A DNA stretch of 64,000 nt from Trifolium pratense (taxonomy: Eukaryota > Streptophyta > Magnoliopsida > Fabales > Fabaceae). The DNA lies in the NCBI RefSeq assembly GCF_020283565.1, contig NC_060060.1, forward strand, positions 2,480,001-2,544,000. The letters run 5' to 3'. Shown one piece after another: positions 31,586 to 43,599 of this stretch. The notes under the pieces were generated by a model. That model had not been told where the DNA came from and made no database searches. It saw nothing but the letters and a program-made list of their open reading frames with translations. Within the stretch, counting starts at the first letter, position 1. Every line of letters starts with the position of its first letter. Made by a program: the position numbers and the translations under genes.

Positions 31586-33374
31586 CAGTGTTTTAAAAAT
31601 CGGACCGGACATCGAACCGATGATGGTACTGGTTCACTGGTTCATTGGTCGAACCACCGGGTCACTGGTCGAACTCCATGATAAACCGAATTAAACCGGA
31701 TTAAATCGGTGGAATGAACCGGTCTCTATGATAAAACTATATAGTTATTAAACCGAATAACTTAATCTTTAAAAAAAATCATAACACATAAAAAAAAATT
31801 GAAAAATTGAAATAGTACATGAGTAATATAATTATAAACACAATTGAAATTGGGCCACATTGGAGGGCGGATTCTAGTGTGGGTTAGCATGACATGTCTC
31901 TCACCAGTGAGAGAGTGATTCTTACCGGGTATGAGAGGTTTCTTAGGTTTTTTTATTTATTTTTAGTAATTAGTAATTATTAATTATTAATATACACATA
32001 ATAATAATAATAATTAAGAAAAATACTTTTCCAACTAAGAAAGCAAATCAAAGGAACAAAGCAACCATCTGTGAAAACAATTGGTTTGGGTCGATCGAGA
32101 AGGAGAGCAAAGTGAAGACAACAGGATGTAGATCAAGAAGGTTCTCAGGAAAACAAAAGATCTGGAAAACTAAAGAGAGAATGAATATTATCTTTCATAA
32201 GTTGGTTATTTCTTCTTTGATTCTTCCGTTTTAACATGTAGATCTTTTCATCTCTCTACTCTGTACCTATGAATTTGTTTGCATTTTGGATGTATTTTAT
32301 TTTCAGTGCCAAACACCATACTTTAAATGTTGGGACGCCTCCTTCAGAGGTTGTACCCTCATAGATTGCTCAAGGAAAATGAATACTAGATCCTTGCTCT
32401 CCATCATGAGATCTCTCCATTGGTATACTTCTCTTTGCATCCTGGACACACTCATCGGAGGGCCACTGTCCGCCGCCGTGGCAGTGACAAAGAAAGAGAC
32501 AGAGATGAAGAGATGAACACTATTTTTTATTTGTCAAAAATTTACGGCATAAAGTCAAATTCCAAAAAATTATTATTAACTTACCAATACACTGTAGCAA
32601 CAATTTTCCAGTAATTAATCCACAGCGTTCATTGTTTTTTTAACAGATCTAATGGTGGAAAAGTACTTTTCACTGGTGAGAGACATGTCATGCTAACCCA
32701 CACTAGAATCCGCCACATTGGAGTTAGGCCATGTATAATGGAAAGCCCATGAGTCATAGAAAACCCTAAAGAATACTTCCTTTATTTCATAGCCGTCAAT
32801 CACTTCTTTTCCCTTTATTTCCTCTGCTATGCTCTGCTCCTCCATGTTGTGTCTATTATTTTACCTTATCATCTCTGCAACTACCTATGTTTATAATTGC
32901 ATCATCTCTATTTCTTTTCACTCATACCCTTTCTTCTCTGATTCTCTTAGATCGGGTGCAAAAACAAAATTCCAGGTGGTTCAAGATGCAAAAATACAAG
33001 ATTATATGTGTAATTCTTAGAAGTTCAGACTTCAGAGATCTAGTTTACATACTTTCTTTCTCAAAATTCTCTGAGATCTGGTTTACATTCTTTCTCAAAC
33101 TTTTTTATTTCAAAATTTTCTCTAAATCTCCATCTTTTTTTATCGCGATCTCTCTTTTTGAATCAATGAAAAAAAAAAAAAAACACACACAAGCATTTAA
33201 ACCGGCGGTTTTTTAAAACCGCCGGTTCGCCGGTTTTTGCGGTTTTTGCGGTTTTATCCGGTTCTGGCCGGTTCAATAACATGTCCGATCCAACTACTGA
33301 ACCAGACCGCTGACCCTCTGGTTCCCGGTTCAACCGGTTCGACCGGCCGGTCCGGTTCGGTTTTTAAAACACTG
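31586..33374. mobile_element. Non-autonomous hAT element carrying a nested Mutator-type insertion
   Basis: The ends CAGTGTTTTAAAAA and TTTTTAAAACACTG are inverted, and subterminal (A/G)CCGG(T/A)-rich sequence is abundant on both sides. A perfect 8-bp duplication CATAAAAG lies at 31578-31585 and 33375-33382. CA(G)TG ends with an 8-bp duplication are diagnostic of hAT. The element is 1789 bp, of which 858 bp (insert plus one duplication copy) belong to the nested element. No transposase domain was seen. Confidence 0.88.
31866..32714. mobile_element. Nested Mutator-type non-autonomous element (849 bp)
   Basis: Terminal inverted repeats of about 45 bp begin GGCGGATTCTAGTGTGGGTT and are nearly perfect. 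A 9-bp duplication ACATTGGAG flanks it (31857-31865 and 32715-32723). The interior has exon-like, less AT-rich blocks (about 32080-32180 and 32310-32520), which may be captured host sequence. I cannot assign them to a gene. Confidence 0.88.
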
Positions 33375-33382
33375 CATAAAAG

Positions 33383-34336
33383 ACCAAATTAAAACCTAAA
33401 TAAACGTAAGAAACCAAATGTGTAGTTAAATCAATCAAAATACTACAATATAAATTGAAAGTGTTTAGCTAACTTCGACTCTTACGTTATAAAATTTTAA
33501 AATATAAATTTTGAATAATTTTTTTTACCTTTTTTAAAAATTTGAATGTATACCTTTTTTTAAGATAAATTTTCTATGCTGATTCATATATATCTATAAA
33601 GCACATGGTAGCATTATTCAAATTGAAAATTATACTATACCAAAACAAAATATTGAAAATTATATATAAATAGTAACCAAAAAAAAAATTATATATAAAT
33701 AATTTTTTGATGTCAGAAAATGTATTTACAAAACAATTTTGCATATCTTAAATATACAAATACATGTTTGTCAAAAAAAAATACAAATACATGAGAAATA
33801 CTAAATATAGATGAAGTAATACAATTGGAACACTTGTTAGCAATAATTTGCATGGTATAAAACAATTTTTTATTTTTTTTTTAAAAAAAACCAAGATATC
33901 TTAGTGGGTCATGATATATAGTGGGTGACCAAATCCATCATAAATCTCGAGCCCCTAGAACCTCCACCTCCTCGAGATTCTTACATTTTCAATACTTTGG
34001 GTTAAAATAATTTGGAGTTTGGAACTTTACTGAATGGCCAAACTCAAGGAATGTTGGATTCTTCAAAGCCCCTAGTAACCATATTAATCTTATCTCATAC
34101 ACTGTGTTAAGGTTGTTTGAGTAATTCAACAAAACACAAAAACATATGCCGTCACAATTAAATAAGTAAAGTATAAAAGGATTTTGGCTCTTTTGCATCA
34201 AAACAAGAAAATAGAGCATATTTATGGAGAAGATGGATGAAAATGCTTTGTTGATAGATGTTTTTGACTGAATCCACGTCAGAGACTCAAGTTAGTGCAT
34301 TATTGGGTGCATGGTGAAAAAAATATTTTAAATGAA
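33383..34336. other. AT-rich intergenic DNA
   Basis: Nothing recognisable beyond simple A/T runs. Confidence 0.4.
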
Positions 34337-34346
34337 TTAATTTTGT

Positions 34347-34748
34347 GCTTTGGCTAACATGGAAGACTTCACTAAGTCTTCCATGGTGCACAAGTTTCGA
34401 ATATTATTATAACCAATACAAATTTTATAAAATCTACCGTTAGATTGAAAGTTTATATCATATAGATCATCCATAAATTTTTTAAAAAAAATTAAAAATT
34501 ATTTGATATGTTATTGAGACTCATCAAGATTAACGGTATTCAATTAAAATTCATAAACCGTTAATTTTGATGGGTCACAATAACATATCAAATAATTTTC
34601 GATTTTTTTAAAAAAAATTATGGACGATCTATATGATATAAACTTTCAATCCAACGGTGGATTTTGTAAAATTCGTATTCGTTATAATAATACGAGCAAC
34701 TTGTGCATGGTGCACAATTTGTGCTACTTGTGCACATTAGAAGTAGCC
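34347..34748. repeat. Foldback MITE, Mutator-like (10-bp target duplication)
   Basis: Two arms of about 160 bp are inverted complements (for example GATTGAAAGTTTATATCATA on the left and TATGATATAAACTTTCAATC on the right). The ends are less well matched (GCTTTGGCTAACATG and CATTAGAAGTAGCC). TTAATTTTGT flanks it at 34337-34346 and 34749-34758. Confidence 0.8.
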
Positions 34749-34758
34749 TTAATTTTGT

Positions 34759-36118
34759 AATTTTTTTTAAGGTAAAAGTGAGTTGCAATTATTGGAGAGT
34801 TCGATGGAGTCTGAGTCAATTTTATAAATTCAGGATAAATTTTGGAGGCTTCAAGTGAAACCAAATATATGTTTATTGTACTAGACTAGGCTAAGCCCAT
34901 CTGTGAGTTGGACTGAGTTACCGAAACCACACTTACCTGGGTGGACCATATATATAGCGAACATGCCCTAATTAGGTAATTGTTGTTTGACAGGGACATG
35001 CGGACCATTAGATCACATTGCATTGCGACAACACCTGTCTTAAGGATAGACGTACATGAGAATGTTCTAAGTCTACAAACCCTAATTCTTCTCCTATATA
35101 ATCTTGATTTACTGGCTAGGTTATGTCTTATCTAATCCTAAATACCTCACCTACTAACTTTAAGAATTGATCTTATAAAAGTTGAGTTAAACGCAACCTA
35201 AAATTTTGTATGGTACGAGAGCTTATCCAATATTTATTGGACTATTTGCTATTGACCACTAAAATTACACTCTAGATGTTTAGTCTTAAGCGGAACGTGT
35301 CTGTTAAATGTTCCATATTATATAGGATAAAACCTGAAAATATTTTTATAAATGTTCATCACTCATTATCTTATAAGTCAGTTTTGTTAATATTATATTC
35401 GACCAAACTCAAATTTTAAAATATTCATTTTTTTTGCCATTTAAGATAAATTAGTAGTATTAATCGAAACTACATTTAAGAAAAAAAGATAATACATATA
35501 TCTAGTACTCTGTATTGGGAGTTTTATTTTTTAGATATAATCTTTTTCTCCCAAAATGTGCTTAGGCAAGTTAGTACATTCTTACTGGTAAAATACTCTA
35601 ACTAAAGGACATGATATTCCTCATGCTTTAGAGAAATTTTTTTAATATATAGTTTTTGGCTTTATTACTTTAGTTTAAATAAACAATTTCTAAAAGCTCT
35701 TTCTGCTTTCTCAGCATGTGCATGATTAATAAAACACATGAATTTCCAATTCCATCCTTCTTGTCACATTCTCTCATTACCATACATACAACTTAATTTT
35801 TTTTTTACCTTAAATTGGTCTCATTTTATAACCATTTACATATTATCTTGATGAATACAAAAAACCTGACTCAATGACAGGCATGCTTTAGTTACCTTTA
35901 CATTATTATATCATATTCATGAACCTGTCTTTTTTTGTTCTTGTGTTTGTATCTGACACAATTGTTTTGTTGAATAAGAGATTCTGTCATGAACAAAAGA
36001 GAATAAGATTTCTTTCTTATTTTGAAAAAAAACCATTTGAAAATTGTTACCATTTCAATATCTATCTATAATCTATTACTACAATCTTATAACTTTGTTC
36101 TTTGTAAAGTTCAATTAA
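34759..36118. other. Upstream region of the receptor-kinase gene
   Basis: It includes the gene's promoter and 5' UTR, but no unambiguous TATA box was chosen. A degraded repeat resembling LTR sequence lies at about 35150-35330. Confidence 0.4.
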
Positions 36119-39100
36119 ATGGAGAAGCTAAGAGTAGAAGCTTTTCTATGTTTTGTGACATTGTTCTTATTTTTGAGTTCTACAAATGCTTTGCTTTCTC
36201 CTAAGGGAATAAACTTTGAAGGTAAACTTCGAATTTTAGTACTTCTTTTCACAAATTTGATCGGTGTATGTTTGGATTCACAGTGAGTTCAGCAAAATCA
36301 CTGTGGCACCGTGATTTTTTTTGTGAAGTACTAAATGTAGATTTTCACAAAATTACGGTGGTTCACAGTGATTCTGCTAATGTTATCGTCAATTCAAAGA
36401 TATGCATAAGTTTATGTAACATAGTATAACATGTAAATTTATGTATCTTTTAATGCAGTGCAAGCTTTAATGAACATAAAAGGTTCTTTAGTTGATCCTC
36501 ATGGAATTCTAGAAAATTGGGATGGTGATGCTGTTGATCCATGTAGTTGGAATATGGTCACTTGTTCCCCTGAGAATTTTGTTGTTAGCTTGTGAGTGTT
36601 TCTTATTATCTTTTATATATTTGAAGGTGAAAAATTTGCAAAAACTAAGGTTTTAATGTTGAGATTTAAGTGTTTGATGATTTTGGTTCTGTTTTTCTTT
36701 AGGGGCATTCCTAGTCAGAATTTGTCTGGTACATTATCTCCAAGCATAGGAAACTTAACCAATCTTCAAACTGTGTAAGTAATTAGAAAACACTTAATGT
36801 TTGGTTTTCAGTCCGTGTTCGGTCCCAATGTGGATGATCTCCTGACTGCCTCCTCGTGACCCAACAATGGTATCAGAGCCGATGGTTGCACCGGCTCGTT
36901 GTGTCGAAAGTCTTCCTGACCAGGGTGTTCAGGCGGTGTGTCCCGTTGATGGACCAGCAACGGATATCTCTAGAATCAATTTTCGAATTTGGATTCACAA
37001 TGAGTTCGATAGAATCACAGCGGTGACACTATGATTTTGTTGAAGCTTTTAAGTATAGCTTCTACGAGAATCACAATAGCACGATATGATTTTGCAAAAC
37101 TCAGCGTGAATCCAAACATACACATATTTATTAGTTCTACTGATACAAAATTGAATTTTTTGTACTACTATTTCAGAGTGTTACAGAATAACAACATAAC
37201 TGGACCAATTCCTTTGGAGCTAGGAAAACTTTCAATGCTTCAAACACTTGATCTTTCTGATAACTTCTTCAATGGAAAAATTCCTCCTTCTCTTGGTTAT
37301 CTGAGAAACCTTCAGTACTTGTAAGCATTTATGAGCTATTACTGAATATTTGAATCTGAAAAAATATTATATAGATTAATATATTATTAGTAATTTCATT
37401 TATTGAGCAAAGAAGTTATGATATGATTTCAGGAGGCTTAATAATAACAGCTTTTCTGGTGAATGTCCTGAGTCACTTGCTAACATGGCACAACTTACCT
37501 TCCTGTAATTTTTTTCACCTTTGTTTCTCTACTTGGTTCATTCATTTTGTTGTTTAATGTATTTCTAAAAATGACTTGTTTGTGATCATAATTTCAGTGA
37601 CTTATCATTCAACAATCTTAGTGGCTCTGTGCCTAGAATTTTGGCCAAATCATTCAGGTTTGTGTGTGTGTGTGTGTGTGTGTGGATACATGTGTGTCAA
37701 TCTATGAATCACTGACACAGACACAGACACCAGACATGATACTAACACTGATACCTATAATAATTTAAGAAAATGTAAGTAATTGAATGTAACCATATAT
37801 GTAGGTATCGTGTCAGTGTTGGACACCAGACACACCTTCAATCTGAAGTCTCGGTGTGTGTGTCGTCAATGTCTATAGAAAATTTGGTGCTAACTTTGAA
37901 ACCATTGTTTTATGTTGTTTCAGTATTGTTGGAAACCCTCTGGTGTGTGCCATAGGAAAAGAAACAAATTGCCATGGGATGAAACTCATGCCTATGTCAA
38001 TGAACTTAAACAATACTAACTGTAAGATCCTTTAAGAATCTTGAATCGTTTTGCCTTCAAATTTTACATCACTTTTGCACACATTGTACTATGGTTCTAA
38101 ATTACGGTTGCAGTTATAATGCGAACCTTGATATAGCGGTATAGTACAGGAAAGTATGGCCGGTGCAGCCGCAATTGGAGTTATGATACTGTTACAAAAA
38201 CCTCTAAGACCTTTGTATTGCGGCTGCAATTCCGGTTACAAAAACTATGTATTGTACTCTGATATATTCTGCACAGTCGTTGTATTGTTGATTGAGAGAA
38301 AATATCCTTTCTTCTCTAGATGCATTACCATCAAGGAGGAAAAAAGCTCACAAAATGGCCATTGTCTTTGGTTTGAGTCTTGGATGCCTTTGCTTGTTAG
38401 TCCTTGGCTTCGGATTGGTACTATGGAGAAGACACAAGCATAATCGACAAGCATTCTTTGATGTTAAAGGTACATTATTATTGGTAATGTATCTTATAAA
38501 TCATAATAAGATTTGATCCACAATTCATAAAATAGGTTTTGCGGTTCACGACCTGAATCTCAATTTGATAACCATGTTACAGACCGACATAACGAAGAAG
38601 TCTACCTAGGAAACTTGAAGAGCTTCCAGTTAAGAGAACTTCAAATTGCTACTCACAACTTCAGCAACAAAAACATATTGGGAAAAGGTGGTTTCGGTGA
38701 TGTTTACAAAGGAATTCTTTCGGATGGAACACTTGTGGCTGTAAAGAGACTTAAAGATGGCAATGTCAGTGGAGGAGAGATACAATTTCAGACTGAAGTT
38801 GAAATGATCAGCTTGGCAGTGCACAGAAACCTTCTTAAATTGTATGGATTTTGTATGACAACATCAGAAAGGCTTTTAGTATACCCTTACATGTCCAATG
38901 GAAGTGTCGCTTCACGTCTCAAGGGTAAGCTCGATTTTAGAATTTCGCACTAAGATATTTAGACATGATTCATGATAGAACATTATGTTGTTGTCAGAGA
39001 CAAATCCACTCGGTTTGCCTGCACTAGAATAAGGAATGACAACCAGTTTTCTTTTAACTTTTGATATATATGACTTGAATCTTGAATTATTTTGAGGTCC

Positions 39101-40752
39101 ATATAGCCATATCGCAAGTTTGTGAAAGTTAGGGGGCTAAAAATGCGACTTTGAAAGTTAGGGGGCCAAAATCGCAAGTTTGTAAAACTTAGCGGGCCAA
39201 AAGTGCAATTTTGCCTTTTTTTTTATACTTAATATGACATATTTCCGTTGCAACGTATCTTAAAATTCATTATATGATTCGATTCACGATTTTAATCTCG
39301 ATTTGATTAACTTTCATGAACCGAATTTTTGTTATTTCCAGCTAAGCCGGTGTTGGATTGGGGCACAAGGAAGCAAATTGCATTAGGAGCAGGAAGAGGA
39401 CTATTATACCTTCATGAACAGTGTGATCCAAAGATAATCCATAGAGATGTGAAAGCTGCAAATATATTACTTGATGATTATTGTGAAGCAGTAGTTGGAG
39501 ATTTTGGTTTGGCAAAGCTTTTAGACCACAAAGATTCACATGTAACAACTGCAGTTAGGGGCACAGTAGGACATATAGCACCTGAGTATCTTTCCACAGG
39601 ACAATCTTCTGAAAAGACTGATGTTTTTGGATTTGGCATTTTGCTTCTTGAGTTGATTACAGGTTTGAGGGCACTAGAATTTGGCAAGGCAGCTAACCAA
39701 AAAGGAGCCATGCTTGATTGGGTAAGTTTGTTTTTATTCGAGGCTTAAATAAGTTTTTAGTCCTTTTAATATACGAAAATGGATTCTCTAAAGTCGGGAT
39801 ATCTCTGCATATATTCATGCAGTTAGTGTTGGTGACCGTTGGATTCAGATCGTATAGTTCACAAAATATCCAGATTTTCTTTTTAAATCTAAAATGCCGA
39901 GTTTGAATTCTAGACCGTCTGATCCTGATCCAACATTTACTGATGCGTTGACTGCGTGAGTTCAACATATCACAAATGCAGGGAATCTTGATCCGTCATA
40001 CAAAGCATTTTTTCGATTTTAGTCCCTACAAAGCATTTTTTTGTTTTTTTTTATTTAACATGATATTGGTACGAAGTTTCTACCGCCATTAGCATGAGTC
40101 AGGAATCGAACCCCTGACTACATACTTAAGGGGACCAAAACCCTTACCACTTGGACCAATTCATTGTTGGTATATTTTTGTCTGTGTTAATCCCTACAAA
40201 ACAATATTAATATGTGGACTATATTGATTTTAGTCACCAAAAACAAAACAACAATAAGAACCAAAAATAAATATACCTATTATTTTGGAATTAAAATTGA
40301 ATTAGTTTTTTATGAGGAATTAAAGGTGTATATTACATATTTACATGGACCAGAAATTGGCTTCATTACAATCCATCAAAATCTGTTTAAGAAGAAAAAG
40401 TTTAATTAATTGTATTATTGACATTTAGGTAAAGAAAATTCATCAAGAGAAGAAGCTAGATTTACTTGTAGACAAGGATCTCAAGAACAACTATGACAAG
40501 ATTGAGCTTGAAGAAATAGTTCAAGTTGCACTTTTATGTACACAATACCTTCCAGGCCACAGACCGAAAATGTCCGAAGTCGTACGCATGCTCGAAGGTG
40601 ACGGTCTAGCTGAGAAATGGGAAGCTTCTCAACGAGTCGACAACTCTACCAAGTGCAAACCACATGAATTATCTTCGTCTGATCGGTATTCCGATCTTAC
40701 CGATGATTCTTCTTTGTTAATCCAAGCCATGGAGCTTTCAGGTCCAAGGTGA
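36119..40752 (+). CDS. LRR receptor kinase, subfamily II, NSP-interacting kinase (NIK) type, 11 exons
   Basis: Exons: 36119-36221, 36459-36591, 36703-36774, 37177-37320, 37433-37504, 37598-37657, 37924-38021, 38320-38469, 38583-38924, 39342-39721 and 40429-40752, all GT-AG, total 625 aa. The LRR exons are 72, 144 and 72 bases, the classic 24-residue spacing. Domain order is signal peptide (1-24), LRRNT with the C-x6-C type pair (63-70), five LRRs (about 76-195), a membrane segment (about 239-263) and a kinase. The kinase has G-loop GKGGFGDV 311-318, Lys 332, HRD 425-427, DFG 445-447 and activation-loop TTAVRGT 460-466. It is a catalytically complete RD kinase at the plasma membrane. Kinase and C-terminal motifs ([32 protein letters not shown]) match the NIK1-3 group, which acts in antiviral and immune signalling and translation control; orthology to a specific NIK is not proven. 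Introns 1, 3, 6, 7 and 10 hold small repeats. Confidence 0.93.
36262..36385. repeat. Foldback MITE in intron 1 of the receptor kinase
   Basis: TTTGGATTCACAGTGAGTTC and inner CACTGTGGCACCGTGATT pair with AATTACGGTGGTTCACAGTG near 36350-36370. It is the same family as the insertion at 36985-37125 in intron 3. Confidence 0.55.
36800..36970 (+). repeat. LTR/TRIM-like fragment in intron 3 of the receptor kinase
   Basis: GC-richer than its surroundings, it contains TGGTATCAGAGCC (36868-36880), the initiator tRNA-Met primer site of copia and TRIM elements, preceded by ...CTCGTGACCCAACAA. No second repeat or coding part was found, so it is probably a remnant. Confidence 0.5.
36985..37125. repeat. 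Foldback MITE in intron 3 of the receptor kinase
   Basis: AATTTGGATTCACAATGAG at the left pairs with CTCAGCGTGAATCCAAA at the right. Inner segments CACTATGATTTTGT and ACGATATGATTTTGC flank the centre. Related half-copies lie at 36262 and about 52690-52780. Confidence 0.6.
37659..37683. repeat. (GT)n microsatellite in intron 6 of the receptor kinase
   Basis: A GT run begins just after the splice donor. It is followed to about 37870 by an imperfect foldback rich in GACAC/GTGTC. Confidence 0.8.
40029..40168 (-). repeat. tRNA-derived SINE in intron 10 of the receptor kinase
   Basis: On the minus strand an A-box-like TTGGTCCAAGTGGTAAGG is followed about 35 bp later by a perfect B-box GGTTCGATTCC. 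The 3' end is an A-rich tail (T run at 40029-40050). It is a different family from the SINE at 23459. Confidence 0.75.
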
Positions 40753-42350
40753 AATTTTCCTAGACAAATTTTTAGTTTTAGTATATTTTTCTTTTTTATT
40801 TTATTATGTTTTCTAGATTTCTAATGAAATTGAAGAATATGTGATAGTTGAGTCTAGTTGTATGATAGAAATCTTCCAAAGGCTGTTTGATTTTCCAAAT
40901 GTACATATAGTTATTATTTGTTGAATTTGATTTTGTAATGCAAATATTTGTAACATTAAAAGTAAATGAAGTCCTTTAATAGGTTTTATTTTTTATTTTT
41001 CTGTCATTAATAATCTATTCTTTTTTGAAAAATGTTGAATCTTTGATCATATCATATCAATATCATGATAGATTCAACATTTTAATAAAGATGTGTCTAT
41101 GTCATTCAAGTGTGTCTCTAGAACCTGTCTATGCTTTAAAGGGGAGCAATTATTTTTAAACAGATTTTCTTCTTCTTTTTAATTTAGCAAATATTTCTCT
41201 AAATAAACTATTCGCCAAAATAAAAATCTCAACAAAAACAACTTTATTATATCATATATATATATATATATATATGTAGCATAAATATCTCAACAAATTA
41301 AATATATATTTTGTTGTTTTTGTTATATCTTATCTTTAAAACTTAATTTTTAAATTTGCTTAATTTTTTTCATATAATATTCACTTAAATTATTTGTTAC
41401 TTCTCTATCTTTTAGAGTCATATTCCAATTCAAACTTTAACCCTAAATAAAATTATTTTTGTTAAACAACTAATCACATGTCTTGAGCACAAACATAAAT
41501 ACACATAAAATTAATCTTTCTCATCATCAAATTTGAGAAAAATTACTTCTAATATTTTTTCGTATACACTTTGTATAGATATGTTGGAAAAAACAGGCAT
41601 AGAGAAGATAAAAGAACGCAATCAACAACACAAGAATATAACGTGGAAACTCCAAACCGGAGAAAAAATCACGACCGTTGTCAAAACCGACAACCAGAAA
41701 ATAACACTGTGAAAATTGTTACAACACATAATAGACTACCCTCAACCTTCTCATGGCCCCGCAGTACACCCTACTCTCCAAAGCAAATATCTAATTACAA
41801 AAAAAGTAAAAGAGAAAAATAAAAAATCAGATATAAGCTTAAAATGCTACTGACATGATGCCTTTCCCGCTTAAAAAGCTAATCCTCGTCCATGCCATGG
41901 TTGGTGCCTTTCCTATTTAATCATTCAAAAATATAAAACTTAACTTTTTAATTAACTCTGACAATATAATTTCAAATAATTTTCATATACAAATCGATTA
42001 AATACAAATGAATTCTTTGATATCATCCTTACAAAATCTTAAACAATAATACCGTATATAATTCTACTCTAAGAATTTACATCTCACAATCAGCACAAGT
42101 TTAAGGAATAGTTCAAATAAATGTCAATGCTTTGTTCTTTATTTTCTCTCCATTGTGCTGATGATTTCAGTCATGCCATACTTCTATGGTTTTAAATTGC
42201 AGTTTGACGGTCTACAACCAAAATTGCGAATGCAATATAAAGAATTTTAAATTCTGCAACGATATCACAACCATAATTTTGACCAGATAAACCACATTTT
42301 TTATAAATATTAATCGTAACCACAACTGCAGTTTAAAAGTATTCAAGCTT
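40753..42350. other. Intergenic DNA between the receptor kinase and the GDU-like gene
   Basis: It holds the kinase 3' flank and a small hairpin at about 41034-41082. A (TA)n run lies at about 41252-41275. A less AT-rich block at about 41580-41830 looks like a degraded LTR (GTGGAAACTCCAAACCGGAG). A foldback at about 42186-42340 has ends TGGTTTTAAATTGCAGTT and AACTGCAGTTTAAAAGT. Confidence 0.45.
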
Positions 42351-42647
42351 CTAAACTATTTCTTCATCACAATGGCATGTTGATGACATAGGTTTAGCCA
42401 AGTATGTAGGATTAGTATCTCCAGCCATTATTACAACAATCTTAGGTTCTAAATCCACCACCATTTCCACATTCTTGAAAGATTTATCTTCATTTGCTAA
42501 AGTTGTAGATGAAAAATTTTCATGACAAGAGCAACCTATGATAATTAATGCAAATGTTATAATTGCAAGCATGAAAGCTAGACCACCAAAGAGGTAAGGA
42601 GTAGGTGAGGTAACGTTTTTGAAACTGCCACCAGCTGCTACATCCAT
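42351..42647 (-). CDS. GLUTAMINE DUMPER (GDU)-like membrane protein, 98 aa
   Basis: A single-exon ORF from ATG at 42647. It has the two hallmarks of the plant GDU family: one membrane segment after SPTPYLFGGLA (residues about 17-39), and the VIMAG box at 72-76 followed by D-x-N-P-T-(Y/F)-L-A-K-P. GDU proteins sit in the plasma membrane, and overexpression raises amino-acid export; they act with the LOG2 ubiquitin ligase through the VIMAG region (established for Arabidopsis GDU1). The length is at the short end of the family. A TATA-like TATAAAT lies about 140 bp upstream on this strand. The paralogue number cannot be assigned. Confidence 0.92.
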   Translation of the reverse strand: MDVAAGGSFKNVTSPTPYLFGGLAFMLAIITFALIIIGCSCHENFSSTTLANEDKSFKNVEMVVDLEPKIVVIMAGDTNPTYLAKPMSSTCHCDEEIV

Positions 42648-43290
42648 ATTTGGATTACTTATAAAGAAAATAATAATTTTTCCTCTAAATATTATTAATC
42701 TCTCACCTTGTGTTAAGTATAAATTTTGGTTTTTTATTTATTTATTTGGATCATGAGAGCTTGGTATAAAAGAAATAGAGGGAATTTATAGAACATGTTA
42801 AAGTAACACAATGAATGAAAGTGTTACGTTATGAAGTTGCGCGTGAATGGGCCCACATGTGGAATTGTGGAAGAAATTTCTATTTATTCTTTTCTTAAAA
42901 TTTTGGCTATATAGTTTCATTTTGTCAAATAATTGTTGACAAATGTTTGATTCTTTCGTGTTGTGATGAAGCATATATCCAATCATGGGCAAATTAATGT
43001 TTCTTTTTTGTAATATGGAAGTTTCTTCATCGGTTGATATTTAGCTTAGCTATGATCAAAATTAGAGGGTCCCAAGAGATTGTCTCAAACAATTGCATAT
43101 ACGTTCTTTTGTTTCATTACTTTTTCTCAAAGCATACTAGACTTTTCCTAGATAATAATATTCCAATTTATATAATATAAGTTGAAGATGTTAATCTTGC
43201 ATTTATTAATTATGTGTCTAAATAAAATTATTTTTGAGAGAAAATGTGGGATCTAGATTGTTTTAGCACCCAATGAATCATATTGATAAC
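42648..43290. other. Upstream region of the GDU-like gene
   Basis: Promoter and intergenic sequence. No repeat or gene was recognised. Confidence 0.4.
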
Positions 43291-43470
43291 TAATTGTTAG
43301 TTGGTTAAATGGTAATTAGTGCTGAACTTAGTAAGGTAGACCACAGTTCGTTCCTCCGCAACTGCGATCAGAAGGGGATTGAAACCATTTAATGCTAAAA
43401 CTGATCTCCGAACCAAGTTAAACGGTTCAGTGGGCCGAATACTGATGATGAAAAAAAAAATTGGAAAAAA
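43291..43470 (+). repeat. tRNA-derived SINE, diverged
   Basis: It has the same structure as 23459-23616: TTAGTTGGTTAAATGG, then GTTCGTTCCTCCGCAACTGC, then CCGAACCAAGTTAAACGG and an A-rich tail. It is more diverged and therefore older. Confidence 0.7.
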
Positions 43471-43599
43471 AAAATATCATCCTGAAACAAACAATTTTAT
43501 ATTTATAACATGTTACGATAAGTATCTATAATGAGACCATCAATATTATTTTTGCTTTCATTAAAAGAAACAATATTATTTTTTTGGAAATATCTTAGT

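Noticed and set aside
32286..32614. Overlapping short open frames in the nested Mutator-type element
   Set aside because: No recognised domain; kept only as a possible gene-capture observation.
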